A stretch of DNA of 27,708 nucleotides from JBBIGV01 sp037447335 (GTDB taxonomy: Bacteria > Bacteroidota > Ignavibacteria > Ignavibacteriales > Ignavibacteriaceae). Position 1 is the first letter of the stretch, and each line of letters starts with the position of its first letter. The notes under the pieces are model-generated. The model made no database searches. It was not told where the DNA came from and was given only the letters and a program-made list of their open reading frames with translations. Below, piece by piece: positions 8,341 through 16,901 of the stretch. The position numbers and the translations under genes were made by a program. Where the stretch lies: positions 1 through 27,708 of the forward strand of contig JBBIGV010000047.1 in NCBI GenBank assembly GCA_037447335.1, read 5' to 3'.

Positions 8341-9432
8341 TTATATCTTTTGCATTATGATGGCGGCAATTCTTTCAGCAGCTTTTCCATCCCACAATTC
8401 GGGGATACTTCCTTTTTTCAGATTACCGTTTATTACAGAAAGCGCTGCTTCTTCAACTGCATCAAGGTTTGTTCCTATAAGCTGATTGGTACCAACTTCA
8501 ACAGTAACCGGTCGCTCGGTATTTTCGCGCACTGTAATGCACTGCACTCCGAGGAAAGTGCTTTCTTCCTGAATGCCGCCGCTGTCGGTAATTATTAACC
8601 CGGCATTCCTGGTTAATGAGAGGAAATCTATATAGCCGATAGGATCGGTCATTATAAGATTCGGTGTCAGGGTACCATTCAAACCAAAGGATTCCATATT
8701 CTTTCTTGTTCTTGGATGAACAGGAAAAATGATCTTCTTCTTTTCGCCAATCAGGTTAAATGTACCGGCAATCCGTTTTAGAAAGGATTCCGAGTCAACA
8801 TTCGATGGACGATGAAGAGTAACGAGTACGAACTCACCCGGTGTTAAATTATAATCGCCAAGCACACCCGATTGTTCAGCTTTCGGAAGAAAGTGAACAA
8901 GAGAATCAATCATAACATTTCCAACAAAGAACATCTTTTCATCGGGTACGCCTTCTCTTTTAAGATTTTCTATCCCGCTTTTTTCGGTAACAAAAAGTAA
9001 ATCGGAAATTTCATCTGTAAGAAGTCTGTTTATCTCTTCGGGCATTTGCCTGTCGAAGCTTCTCAAACCTGCTTCAACATGCGTAACTTTAATGTTCAGC
9101 TTTGCTGCAACAAGGCTGCAAGCAATAGTAGAGTTCACATCGCCAACAACTATTATCATATCGGGTTTTTCATCCAGAAGAACTTTTTCAAACCCGATCA
9201 TAATTTTTGCAGTTTGTTCTGCGTGTGAACCGGAACCTACACCGAGATAAAAATGCGGATGCGGCAGCTCGAGATCATCAAAAAATATTTTGGACATCTT
9301 TTCATCATAATGCTGACCTGTATGACAGATAAGATGAACTGCGCCGGATGAATATTTTTGAAATGCCCTGTGTATCGGCGCAACCTTCATAAAGTTTGGA
9401 CGGGCACCAACTACTGAAATAATCTTTTTCAA
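8341..9432 (-). CDS. wecB: UDP-N-acetylglucosamine 2-epimerase (non-hydrolysing)
   Basis: A 363-residue enzyme interconverting UDP-GlcNAc and UDP-ManNAc in the cytoplasm. Family landmarks are present: GARPNFMK (Arg11), HTGQHYDE at 37-44, VVGDVNST (Asp98), THVEAGLRSFDRQMPEEINR (Glu120, Glu132/133), VTLHRPSNVD, and DSGGIQEE. The frame is complete with a normal length. A Rho-independent terminator about 150 bp upstream of its ATG separates it from the Wzi-like gene, so it probably heads a transcription unit with the two genes below it. Confidence 0.95.
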   Translation of the reverse strand: MKKIISVVGARPNFMKVAPIHRAFQKYSSGAVHLICHTGQHYDEKMSKIFFDDLELPHPHFYLGVGSGSHAEQTAKIMIGFEKVLLDEKPDMIIVVGDVNSTIACSLVAAKLNIKVTHVEAGLRSFDRQMPEEINRLLTDEISDLLFVTEKSGIENLKREGVPDEKMFFVGNVMIDSLVHFLPKAEQSGVLGDYNLTPGEFVLVTLHRPSNVDSESFLKRIAGTFNLIGEKKKIIFPVHPRTRKNMESFGLNGTLTPNLIMTDPIGYIDFLSLTRNAGLIITDSGGIQEESTFLGVQCITVRENTERPVTVEVGTNQLIGTNLDAVEEAALSVINGNLKKGSIPELWDGKAAERIAAIIMQKI

Positions 9433-9580
9433 ATTCTTAACCTGTAATCCTTTTCAATAAAAATTTAATCGCTCGGAATTAAGCAAAGATAGTGCCGGGC
9501 ACAGCTTCGCCGGGTGAGTCACATTTTCAAAGTGCTCAAAACTGGAACTCACGGTTAAAGCCTGTTCAACAGATGTATTA

Positions 9581-9610
9581 ATATAAAAAAATAAAGCCGC
9601 CGGCTTTATA
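9581..9610 (-). terminator. Rho-independent terminator (minus strand)
   Basis: On the minus strand a perfect hairpin ATAAAGCC-GGC-GGCTTTAT (9591-9609) is followed directly by a T-rich run of eight bases (9583-9590). It sits 15 bp past the stop codon of a short degenerate frame ending at 9625 and about 255 bp after the Wzi-like gene. It should end the upstream transcription unit before wecB. Confidence 0.8.
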
Positions 9611-9624
9611 ATTCACTTCTTTAT

Positions 9625-9771
9625 TTAGCGCTGGAACAGTTTACCTGGCGTGAACAGCGTGATATTATACGCTGTGCCCAATGCTTGTGCCATTTGATTG
9701 TCAGACAGTACAACCTTTATAATGCTACCGTGATTTCCAATGAGTAAAATTTGCCTAAAACCACTGCAAAT
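9625..9771 (-). pseudogene. Possible 3' tail of a lost gene
   Basis: Within the 433 bp interval 9433-9865 a minus-strand frame is open for 48 codons and ends at TAA 9625-9627, 15 bp before the terminator hairpin. It has no start codon at its beginning. The peptide (GNHGSIIKVVLSDNQMAQAL, then YNITLFTPGKLFQR) has balanced composition unlike neighbouring spacer DNA. It may be the 3' end of a deleted gene. I do not recognise the family. The rest of the interval shows nothing but the terminator. Confidence 0.35.
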
Positions 9772-9865
9772 TTAACAGGATTCACTAATAAATAAAATCT
9801 TAATTGGAAACGAAAATCTGAAAGCATTTAGCTGAATTTTGCGGGCTTAACTTAAAGCTCTGTCT

Positions 9866-11527
9866 TCACAGACCGTAGTAAAGAACTGTAAAAACCGAAT
9901 GCTTTTTGCCTTCCATAAATGCCGGCGTTCGTGAGGCTTCCGCATCTGTTATATCCGAATATTGATACCTCACACCAGCAAAAAGATTATGAATGATCTG
10001 ATAAGAAATATCAAAAGAAAAATTTGTTTCGAACCGTTTGCTTCCGTAAAGAAACGGCGGATATGGTAATTGATATTGCTGTTCAGGCTCTTCAGTCTGA
10101 CCTTTTCTTATGTGCTCAAATGTTAGCTGTAGTATCAGCCCTCTTATTATTCTTTGGCTGTATAGAATAAATATCTGATCGGCATTGCTTCCGATCCAGT
10201 GCCCGAGCTGATAACCGTGATTGGTGTACAGTTCCGCATCATCCGAGTTCATGTAAACGAACGGGCTGATCTTTGTATACTCGATAGTTAATGATGAATT
10301 AGCAAGAAGCGGTTCTGCAGTTTCCAGCCCGATAGTATATCCAATTGCCGAATGATTTATTCCCTTTAAAATATTTGAAATCGAAAGCTCGTCTATAAAC
10401 AGAGTTGAATAAGCTTTTGATCTTAATGATGTAAACCTGTAAGAAGCATCTGCAAATACCTGTGCATTGCTTCCGGTATTACTATCTTCTTTACCAAGGT
10501 AGTGATCTGCAAGCCGGAAGAACATAACAGGTATCAGGTATATGGGTTCAATCTTTCTGCTGTAAACAACGGATTCACCTAATGAAAAAGTAAAATCTCT
10601 CGTAATATCAAATGAGATAAGATGAGCAGCAATAAATTTATCAACGTCAGAGTAACTTTCCCGTCCGGGCACCAGCGTTGTGCGTATTGTTGATGAATCA
10701 ATCACACCTGAATGAAGCCAGCCGTGTATGTAAGAAAATCTTAACCACTCAACAGGATTCAGATCGAGCCTTATAAACGGAAATGACGGTGCTTTTGATG
10801 AAAGGATTATCTGTCCGCCTCTTCCGCTTCCCCAATTAATAAAATCTTTTCCGAATGTGAATCCGCCGCCCTGCCAGGAGAATGTGATTGACGCCCGCAC
10901 TTCAGAATACTCGATGCTGTTTTTACCGCGCTTAAGAATATTGATGCCGGTTTCAGGAACCATGGATTTAATATCATCAATGTGCTTACCTGACTCATAG
11001 TTATCGCGGAAGTCGAACGAAAAACCAAAATGCTTACCCCAGTATCCAAATCCCCTTGCGCCATTCCATCTGTGCAGGGCATTTTTCTCATACCGGTTTG
11101 ATATTTTGCAGCCAAGTATCGGATCGGCATAAAATGAAAAATCACTATCAACGTATCGGAAAAATCTGAACCTGTCAGGTTTACCTTTCTCAAGATATTC
11201 CAATTCAGATTCCCGAATTATTATGCCTGATAAAGAATTGATCTCGTCAAAATATTCTTTGCCGTAAAATGAAAGTTCATCCTGTTCAACCTTTGTGAGC
11301 AGTGAACGCTTCAATTCTGCATCTATTAGCTTTTGTGCAATAAGACTTCTTGGCAGCGGTTTAATCTCACTTTTAAAATCAATTATTCCTTTAAGATTCA
11401 AATGTTCTAAAAAGCGGTAAATATCTTTATTATATACCGGCTCGTACACAACCTGTGCTTTAACAACTCCTGTTATTAATACAACCGTGATAATAATACT
11501 GAGAGAAAAAATTTTTGTAGTTAGCAT
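9866..11527 (-). CDS. Wzi-family capsule assembly outer-membrane protein
   Basis: A 553-residue protein with an N-terminal signal peptide (hydrophobic residues 5-24, cleavage probably at VVKAQ). The helical segment after it, with YRFLEHLNLKGIIDF and PLPRSLIAQKLIDAE, is typical of Wzi-like proteins of Bacteroidota relatives. The remainder is rich in aromatic-ended alternating strands (FTFGKDFINWGSGRGGQ, LRFSYIHGWLHSG), as expected for an outer-membrane beta barrel. Wzi anchors or organises surface polysaccharide outside the cell. It lies 110 bp below the WecA-like gene; the frame is intact and ends with TGA. Confidence 0.85.
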   Translation of the reverse strand: MLTTKIFSLSIIITVVLITGVVKAQVVYEPVYNKDIYRFLEHLNLKGIIDFKSEIKPLPRSLIAQKLIDAELKRSLLTKVEQDELSFYGKEYFDEINSLSGIIIRESELEYLEKGKPDRFRFFRYVDSDFSFYADPILGCKISNRYEKNALHRWNGARGFGYWGKHFGFSFDFRDNYESGKHIDDIKSMVPETGINILKRGKNSIEYSEVRASITFSWQGGGFTFGKDFINWGSGRGGQIILSSKAPSFPFIRLDLNPVEWLRFSYIHGWLHSGVIDSSTIRTTLVPGRESYSDVDKFIAAHLISFDITRDFTFSLGESVVYSRKIEPIYLIPVMFFRLADHYLGKEDSNTGSNAQVFADASYRFTSLRSKAYSTLFIDELSISNILKGINHSAIGYTIGLETAEPLLANSSLTIEYTKISPFVYMNSDDAELYTNHGYQLGHWIGSNADQIFILYSQRIIRGLILQLTFEHIRKGQTEEPEQQYQLPYPPFLYGSKRFETNFSFDISYQIIHNLFAGVRYQYSDITDAEASRTPAFMEGKKHSVFTVLYYGL

Positions 11528-11637
11528 AAATAAATACTTAAATCACAAAAACAATTTATTGTATTGATGAGGTTGAGGCAACCGGAAAGCTGCCATGCAA
11601 ACGTCAGCGGTTCAGATATGAAGAAAGCGCCTGATCT

Positions 11638-13299
11638 TCATAATCGCAAGAACATCAGAACAACAGATACTATTGGTAATGTGAATGAAGAGTAAAATAG
11701 CAGCGGCTGATTTTCTTCTTTGACCAGAATAAATATTTTATACCAAAGATAAAAAATGAAACCTATTGCTATGCTGCCGCCATCAAAGACATTCCTGAGG
11801 TTTGGCAAGAAATTCTGCACCAGCAGAAGGAGGGATATTATCACAACAATTACAAGGTCGGTTCCGCTCAGAAGGGTTTTGCCCTTTCCAACCAGGCTTT
11901 CTTTTGTAACTATAAAAAATGTTACCAATCCGAGCAGGATCACTAAACATGCTCTTATTATAGTGTACGTAACATCCCCGTTAACACCCAGGAGGCTGAT
12001 AAGCGGGAGAGTTTTTTGAGAGAGAATTACGAATAAAACTATATTAATAAACACATAAACATCGCTGAATAATCTTGATTGCCTTTTCTGAAACAAAGCG
12101 GTTATTAACAAGAGAACTGAAACAAGCAGCAGAGATAATAAAAATTTGCTTTCAACTTCGCTCCTGCCGGGTAAAAGAAAAGCCACCATTACAAAGATTG
12201 TAATTAATGAAACCGGTACAAACAGTCTTTTAAATAAAACCAGCAGTAAAGTAGGCGTATTAAGCAGCTTATTGGCATATAACTTATGGAAAACCGTATC
12301 CTGTAAAAATCTCATCTCCGATTTGATCATTAACAGCATAAAGCCGAAAACAAGGAACATCAGCATACCCGCTATTTTAGAAATCATCAGGTAATAAAAC
12401 CCGGTAAGCATGAACGGCAGTGTAAAAGTCAGTATAAGGAACACGGTTGTTTTATGCCTTACATTAGCGCCGAAAATGATATGATGGAGATGTCTTTTGT
12501 CCGGTAAAAACGGATTATGCTTCTGATAAATTCTCAGCGTCATTACCTTCAGAGTATCAATTATGGGCACGCCGAACATTATAATAAGAAAAGTAAGATC
12601 TATTTGCGCGCCGTTCATATCCAACCCGATCATAAGCGAACAGAGAACAAGAAAGAAGCCCAGCATAAGAGAACCGGTATCGCCAAGAAATATTCTTGCA
12701 GGGAATGTATTGAACTTAAGAAATCCGATTGTGCTTCCGACTAATGCTGATGTAAGTATAAGCAGCGAGTTGTTTTGCGCTGAATATGCGAGCGCCCAGA
12801 TTACCATAAATATCAAAATTGAAAATCCCGTAACAAGCCCGTCCATTCCATCCATCATATTAACAGAATTTATAACGCCTACAATAAACAGCATCAGGAT
12901 AATATAATCAAAAGGCGGGGGGATTGAATAACCTAGAAACTCTACTGCCAGTATTTCCGGTCCAAGAAAAAACATCAGCAAGCCTGCTGACACAAACTGA
13001 AGGATAAACTTGACAAACCATTTTAACCCGCGCATATCATCCCACATACCGCAAAGAATTATTATGCTCGATGAAAAGATGATCAGCTTCGTTTCATAAA
13101 GGTCGGAGGAATAAGCAAAGAAGATAACAACAACGATAATGTATATGAGCAGCCCGCCCATTCTCGGCACCGCGCTGGTATGTATCTTTCTTTCGCCCGG
13201 TTCATCAAGCACCTTTACCCGCGTAAGATAGTTTATAACATACGGAGTTAAAAATATTATAAAGATTAAACCGGTGAAAAAAGTTAAGAGATAAATCAT
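11638..13299 (-). CDS. WecA/TagO-like undecaprenyl-phosphate sugar-1-phosphate transferase with long C-terminal membrane extension
   Basis: Starts repeat-unit synthesis by moving a HexNAc-1-phosphate from UDP-sugar to undecaprenyl phosphate at the cytoplasmic membrane. Family motifs: KIHTSAVPRMGG (38-49), the Mg-binding DDMRG (87-91), NMMDGMDGL (147-155), FLGDTGS (204-210) and the sugar-recognition DKRHLHH (267-273). The core would end near residue 310-340, whereas this protein has 553 residues; the last ~200 form further hydrophobic helices (LLLVSVLLLITALF, LVIVVIISLLLLVQNFL) with no known motif. Such extended forms occur in this kind of bacteria. The frame is intact and precedes the Wzi-like gene. 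Confidence 0.92.
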   Translation of the reverse strand: MIYLLTFFTGLIFIIFLTPYVINYLTRVKVLDEPGERKIHTSAVPRMGGLLIYIIVVVIFFAYSSDLYETKLIIFSSSIIILCGMWDDMRGLKWFVKFILQFVSAGLLMFFLGPEILAVEFLGYSIPPPFDYIILMLFIVGVINSVNMMDGMDGLVTGFSILIFMVIWALAYSAQNNSLLILTSALVGSTIGFLKFNTFPARIFLGDTGSLMLGFFLVLCSLMIGLDMNGAQIDLTFLIIMFGVPIIDTLKVMTLRIYQKHNPFLPDKRHLHHIIFGANVRHKTTVFLILTFTLPFMLTGFYYLMISKIAGMLMFLVFGFMLLMIKSEMRFLQDTVFHKLYANKLLNTPTLLLVLFKRLFVPVSLITIFVMVAFLLPGRSEVESKFLLSLLLVSVLLLITALFQKRQSRLFSDVYVFINIVLFVILSQKTLPLISLLGVNGDVTYTIIRACLVILLGLVTFFIVTKESLVGKGKTLLSGTDLVIVVIISLLLLVQNFLPNLRNVFDGGSIAIGFIFYLWYKIFILVKEENQPLLFYSSFTLPIVSVVLMFLRL

Positions 13300-13403
13300 T
13301 TACGAAACTTTATATACTGCAAAATATTTGTTTTAATTTTTTTTGGCCGGACTCCAAAGCCTGTCTTTCACGCACCCTTTCATTCGATTCTTTACTTATA
13401 AGG

Positions 13404-14153
13404 CTAAAACAACTGCGGAATCTTACGAAAATTTTTGCAAAGAAGCACAAAGATCGGGAAAGTGAATCCATGTTTTTTTATTGCTCTGTAATCTTCTTTG
13501 CTCTTGTTAAAAATATTAACCGGGCTTTTATTGCTCTGCCCGCCGGTTTTCATCTTATAAATAACTTCCGGTAAATAAGCAGGCTTAAAATCCATCTGGT
13601 TGAAAACTCTTAGCACAAATTCATAGTCGGCAGCTATCGTGAGGGATTCATCATAAAAACCGTACTGATTAAACAAATGTCTTTTTATAAAAAGAGCCGG
13701 GTGAGGAGGCATCCAGCCGTACTTTAAAGCTTTTCGGTCAAACTCTCCTGCTTTCCAGTTGCGGAATATTTTATCAGGATTTTTATTATCCACATACTGA
13801 AGATCTGCATACACTGCATCTGCACCTGTTGAATTAAAAACTTCAGCAACAGAACTGATCACATTTTCATGTGCATACAGATCATCCGAATGCAGCAGCC
13901 CGATAATATCACCCCCGGCGAGATTTATTCCTTTGTTGATTGCATCATAAATCCCGGAATCTTCCCCGCTTATATAACTTAAATTCTTAATTGTTAACTG
14001 TTCATTTTTAATTGATTCAACGGTGCCATCTGTGGAACCGCCATCCACAATTATGTGCTCAACGTTTTTATACGTTTGTTCCCGCACGCATTCTATTGCG
14101 CGGAGAAGACCGGGTTTGTTGTTTTTTGTGGCAGTTATTATTGAAATTTTCAA
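13404..14153 (-). CDS. GT2 glycosyltransferase (WcaA-like)
   Basis: A 249-residue GT-A fold enzyme that adds one sugar to the growing lipid-linked unit. Seen are ISIITATKNN at the start, DGGSTDG (37-43), SGIYDAINKGI (66-76) and the metal-binding HSDD (88-91), then PPHPALF and ADYEF, typical of the WcaA/colanic-type branch. The best start is a TTG at 14153; it directly abuts a repeat-bounded element, so the native start and ribosome site may have been replaced. The segment NEQLTIKN (49-57) corresponds to DNA resembling a common AT-rich spacer repeat and looks like a small in-frame insertion relative to the family. Confidence 0.88.
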   Translation of the reverse strand: MKISIITATKNNKPGLLRAIECVREQTYKNVEHIIVDGGSTDGTVESIKNEQLTIKNLSYISGEDSGIYDAINKGINLAGGDIIGLLHSDDLYAHENVISSVAEVFNSTGADAVYADLQYVDNKNPDKIFRNWKAGEFDRKALKYGWMPPHPALFIKRHLFNQYGFYDESLTIAADYEFVLRVFNQMDFKPAYLPEVIYKMKTGGQSNKSPVNIFNKSKEDYRAIKKHGFTFPIFVLLCKNFRKIPQLF

Positions 14154-14371
14154 GGGTAAAGTAAAAAGTAATGAGTAGTTAGTATAAAGTAGTTAGTAAG
14201 TCTCTTTACGCAAAAATAATCAGTAAAGAGATGACATCTTTGATCTATAAATGAATATTTGTCTTCAAAAGGAAATGATATGGTTGTCTTGAGAATTTCA
14301 AGCGATAATTTATAAGATAACTGATAAACAATTAAATCTCTGAAGCCCCGATATTTTCTTTTATCTTTCAC
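14150..14371 (-). pseudogene. Four-helix-bundle (23S rRNA IVS / S23 type) protein remnant
   Basis: The first ~44 residues (KYRGFRDLIVYQLSYKLSL, then ISFPFEDKYSFIDQ) match the start of the four-helix-bundle family of about 120 residues found in rRNA intervening sequences and as solitary genes. After FIDQ the expected RRSSRS and NIAEA segments are missing, and the frame passes into repeat-coded TNYFILTTHYF before stopping. About two thirds of the gene are lost. The start is a GTG without a clear ribosome site. It lies between the carbamoyltransferase and the GT2 gene. Confidence 0.7.
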
Positions 14372-14413
14372 AAAATCTACAACTTACTTTTTACTATTTA
14401 CTCTTTACTAATT
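14155..14413. mobile_element. Small repeat-bounded element carrying the four-helix-bundle remnant
   Basis: The left edge (14155-14205: gtaaagtaaaaagtaatgag) and the right edge (14383-14413: ttactttttactatttac) are imperfect inverted repeats sharing agtaaaaagtaa. The element fills exactly the space between the TAG stop of the carbamoyltransferase, which is part of the right repeat, and the TTG start of the GT2 gene. Its cargo is the truncated four-helix-bundle gene. No transposase is present. Confidence 0.5.
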
Positions 14414-16144
14414 ATTCTCCCTGACTACTACACAATTACCCAGCACGATCGCATCCATTTCTGTACGCAGGAAACAATCAATTGCTTCTTTAGGGTGGTT
14501 TACAATCGGTTCGTTTTCATTGAATGATGTATTAAGTAAAATCGGCAAGCCTGTTTTTTCTCTGAACCTGTCAATCAATGCATAATACTTTGGAGAAATA
14601 TCTTTATGCACTGTCTGTAATCTTCCGCTGCCATCAACGTGAGTTACTGCCGGTAACCCCGATCTCTTCTCCGGTCTGATCATAAAAACTTTTTCCATGA
14701 AGTAAACATCGTCATCCTGCTCAAAATATTCTTTAACATATTCACGAAGTATTGAAGGAGCAAAAGGACGGAATGATTCTCTTCTCTTTATTTTGGAATT
14801 GATAAGGTCTTTTGCGGCGGGTCTTCCCGGATGAACAAGAACTGACCTGTTTCCAAGCGCCCGCGGACCAAATTCGGTTCTGCCCTGGAACCAGCCTAAG
14901 ACTGCGCCGTTTGCCAGCATATCTGCTGTAAGCTCAATTGTTTCTTCATCAGAAGAAAATCGTTTGTAATCAACTCTGCTTTCTTTAAGAACATGTTCAA
15001 TCTCATCATCGGAGTATTGAGCGCCAAAGTAAGCGTCCCGGACAAAATATTTTTTTTCATTGCCAAGATTTTGATGATACAACCACAAAGCCGAGCCAAT
15101 TGCTGTTCCTGCATCATAACCGGCGGAAGGGATATAAACATTTTCAAAATCAGTAACCTGAAGAACTTTTCCGTTTGCAACGGAGTTTTGTGCAACACCA
15201 CCGGCAATACAAATATTCTTAAGTCCTGTTCTTTTCTGAAGATGATTAAGAATATGGAAGATCACATTTTCACAGTGTTTCTGAACCGATGATGCAATAT
15301 CCTTATGATATTGAGTAAGCGGTTCATCTTTATCACGCGGCTTACCAAATTCTTTAATTACTTTATCAGAAAATATTCTCCCAATGAACGGAGCGCCGTT
15401 ATTCCACGTCATTGCAACTCCTTCTGTTGAATGAATGAAATAACTTTCATCCAGTTCAAACAATCCGTTGACTTTTAACCTTACTATGTTCTTAAGTTTA
15501 TCAACATAATTTGGTTCGCCGTAAGGAGCGAGACCCATCACTTTATACTCATCGCCGTACCAAGGGAATCCAAGGAACTGTGTGAACGCAGTATAAAAAA
15601 CTCCAAGTGAGTGGGGATAAGTAACAGAATCAAGCACTTCAATTTTATTTCCATTTCCGATGGCGATCATTGTTGAAGAAAAATCACCGAACCCGTCAAT
15701 GGAGAGAATGGCTGCTTCATTAAAAGGGGAGACAAAAAATGCTGAAGCAAGATGTGAGCGGTGATGTTCGATGTGTTTTATTTCAGCGCGAACCAATTTT
15801 TCATCAACGGCAAGCGCAGCCGCTACTTCGGTTTTTAAAGAACTAACTTTTCTGACATTTGAAATCCTGTCCTTTAAAAAACCGGGGTTAGTCAGTTTTC
15901 TTACAGAACTTAACAGCTTTTTTACCAGATGTGCTGACGGGTTTCTTCCAATAGTTATATAATCAACGTCGGCGATTGAAATGCCCGCATCATTAAGACA
16001 AAATTTAATTGCTTCAGAAGGGAAACCCGCCCAGTGTTTTATCCTGCGGATCCTTTCTTCTTCAATTGCATTAATTATCTTTCCGTCCTTGATCAAACAG
16101 GCAGATGAATCACCGTGATATGCGTTTAAGCCAAGTATGTACAA
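14408..16144 (-). CDS. NodU/CmcH-family carbamoyltransferase
   Basis: A 578-residue enzyme that moves a carbamoyl group from carbamoyl phosphate (through an adenylate) to a hydroxyl of a sugar or metabolite. The N-terminal Kae1-like domain carries LGLNAYHGDSSACL (4-17), EEERIRRIKHWAGFP and the metal-binding HHRSH (127-131) with SIDGFGDF. The C-terminal domain carries GWFQGRTEFGPRALGNRSVL and ILLNTSFNENEP, matching the family throughout. Length is normal (about 560-620). In this locus it most likely decorates the polysaccharide repeat unit; the acceptor sugar is unknown. The stop codon lies inside the flanking repeat. Confidence 0.93.
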   Translation of the reverse strand: MYILGLNAYHGDSSACLIKDGKIINAIEEERIRRIKHWAGFPSEAIKFCLNDAGISIADVDYITIGRNPSAHLVKKLLSSVRKLTNPGFLKDRISNVRKVSSLKTEVAAALAVDEKLVRAEIKHIEHHRSHLASAFFVSPFNEAAILSIDGFGDFSSTMIAIGNGNKIEVLDSVTYPHSLGVFYTAFTQFLGFPWYGDEYKVMGLAPYGEPNYVDKLKNIVRLKVNGLFELDESYFIHSTEGVAMTWNNGAPFIGRIFSDKVIKEFGKPRDKDEPLTQYHKDIASSVQKHCENVIFHILNHLQKRTGLKNICIAGGVAQNSVANGKVLQVTDFENVYIPSAGYDAGTAIGSALWLYHQNLGNEKKYFVRDAYFGAQYSDDEIEHVLKESRVDYKRFSSDEETIELTADMLANGAVLGWFQGRTEFGPRALGNRSVLVHPGRPAAKDLINSKIKRRESFRPFAPSILREYVKEYFEQDDDVYFMEKVFMIRPEKRSGLPAVTHVDGSGRLQTVHKDISPKYYALIDRFREKTGLPILLNTSFNENEPIVNHPKEAIDCFLRTEMDAIVLGNCVVVRENN

Positions 16145-16213
16145 ATTATGTTCTCTTTCTTTAATTCATTTTATTTTAATTAACTACTTGCTAATTGATC
16201 AAGGCTGAAGTCC

Positions 16214-16579
16214 TCAATTATCTGAACTATCATATGGCCGGATACGAATCTTATTTTCACTAACTACTATGAAATGATTGAGGATTTTATCTTGCGGGAA
16301 ATTTAGAATTGCACTAATTGCATTAATTTTTTCCGCGGGTATTTCTTGTTTAAATCTGAATAAAATTACAGAAGGAGGGGGCAGTTTTGTTTTAAAAGTA
16401 AGATAACCGAAATCTTTATCGTTTGTAATAATTATCCTGTTTTCCCGATGAGCTATATTTATGAGAGAAATGTCATCACGTGAAGGAAAAAATTCACTTG
16501 CAGATTTTACATCGTGCCCATTATTACGCAGATGATCGATAAGCGATACGCCAATATTCTCATCAATCAGGAATTTCAT
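16214..16579 (-). CDS. DUF5615 PIN-like protein (putative toxin)
   Basis: A 121-residue protein with the DUF5615 (Mut7-C/PIN-like) pattern: KFLIDENIGVSLIDHLRNNG at the start, GHDV, then the IITNDKDFGYL motif with conserved Asp residues expected for a metal-dependent ribonuclease. The stop of the DUF433 gene and its ATG share one base (TGATG at 16577-16581); a GTG one codon earlier (16582) is an alternative start. DUF433-DUF5615 pairs are considered VapBC-like toxin-antitoxin modules by family knowledge; activity here is not shown. Confidence 0.85.
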   Translation of the reverse strand: MKFLIDENIGVSLIDHLRNNGHDVKSASEFFPSRDDISLINIAHRENRIIITNDKDFGYLTFKTKLPPPSVILFRFKQEIPAEKINAISAILNFPQDKILNHFIVVSENKIRIRPYDSSDN

Positions 16580-16812
16580 CACTTTCTGATAAACGGATAA
16601 ACTTCCTCATTTTGCACAAGCTTCTCGGCATAAAGCAGAGCTTCTCGGATGTCTTCTTTCTTCAAAGCAGGGTATTCTGCTATTATCTGTTCATCTGTCC
16701 ATCGCTGCGCCACTAATTTAATAACCAGCTCAACCGGAATCCTTGTTCCTTTGATAATAGGTTTACCAGCGAGTACTTCCGGATTAATTTCTATTCTTGC
16801 TAATTGGGCCAT
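16579..16812 (-). CDS. DUF433 domain protein (putative antitoxin)
   Basis: A 77-residue protein with the canonical DUF433 motif IEINPEVLAGKPIIKGTRIP (8-27), followed by a helix-turn-helix-like segment WTDEQIIAEYPALKKEDI. Proteins of this family are predicted DNA-binding antitoxins. It directly overlaps the DUF5615 gene, which supports a two-gene module. Neither gene has a part in polysaccharide synthesis. An A+T-rich stretch upstream (16813-16901) may hold its promoter, but no site is clear enough to name. Confidence 0.88.
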   Translation of the reverse strand: MAQLARIEINPEVLAGKPIIKGTRIPVELVIKLVAQRWTDEQIIAEYPALKKEDIREALLYAEKLVQNEEVYPFIRK

Positions 16813-16901
16813 TATTAAACCTACATATATTAATTACTTATACACATTTAATTATTTTCTTTCGAAAAGATAAAAAATTATTCAGTAAAATAAATCTGCA
16901 T

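Noticed and set aside
11560..11635. Possible riboswitch or terminator between the WecA-like and Wzi-like genes
   Set aside because: A GGCAGC/GTTGCC hairpin exists on the minus strand, but no known aptamer consensus and no T-run directly after it.
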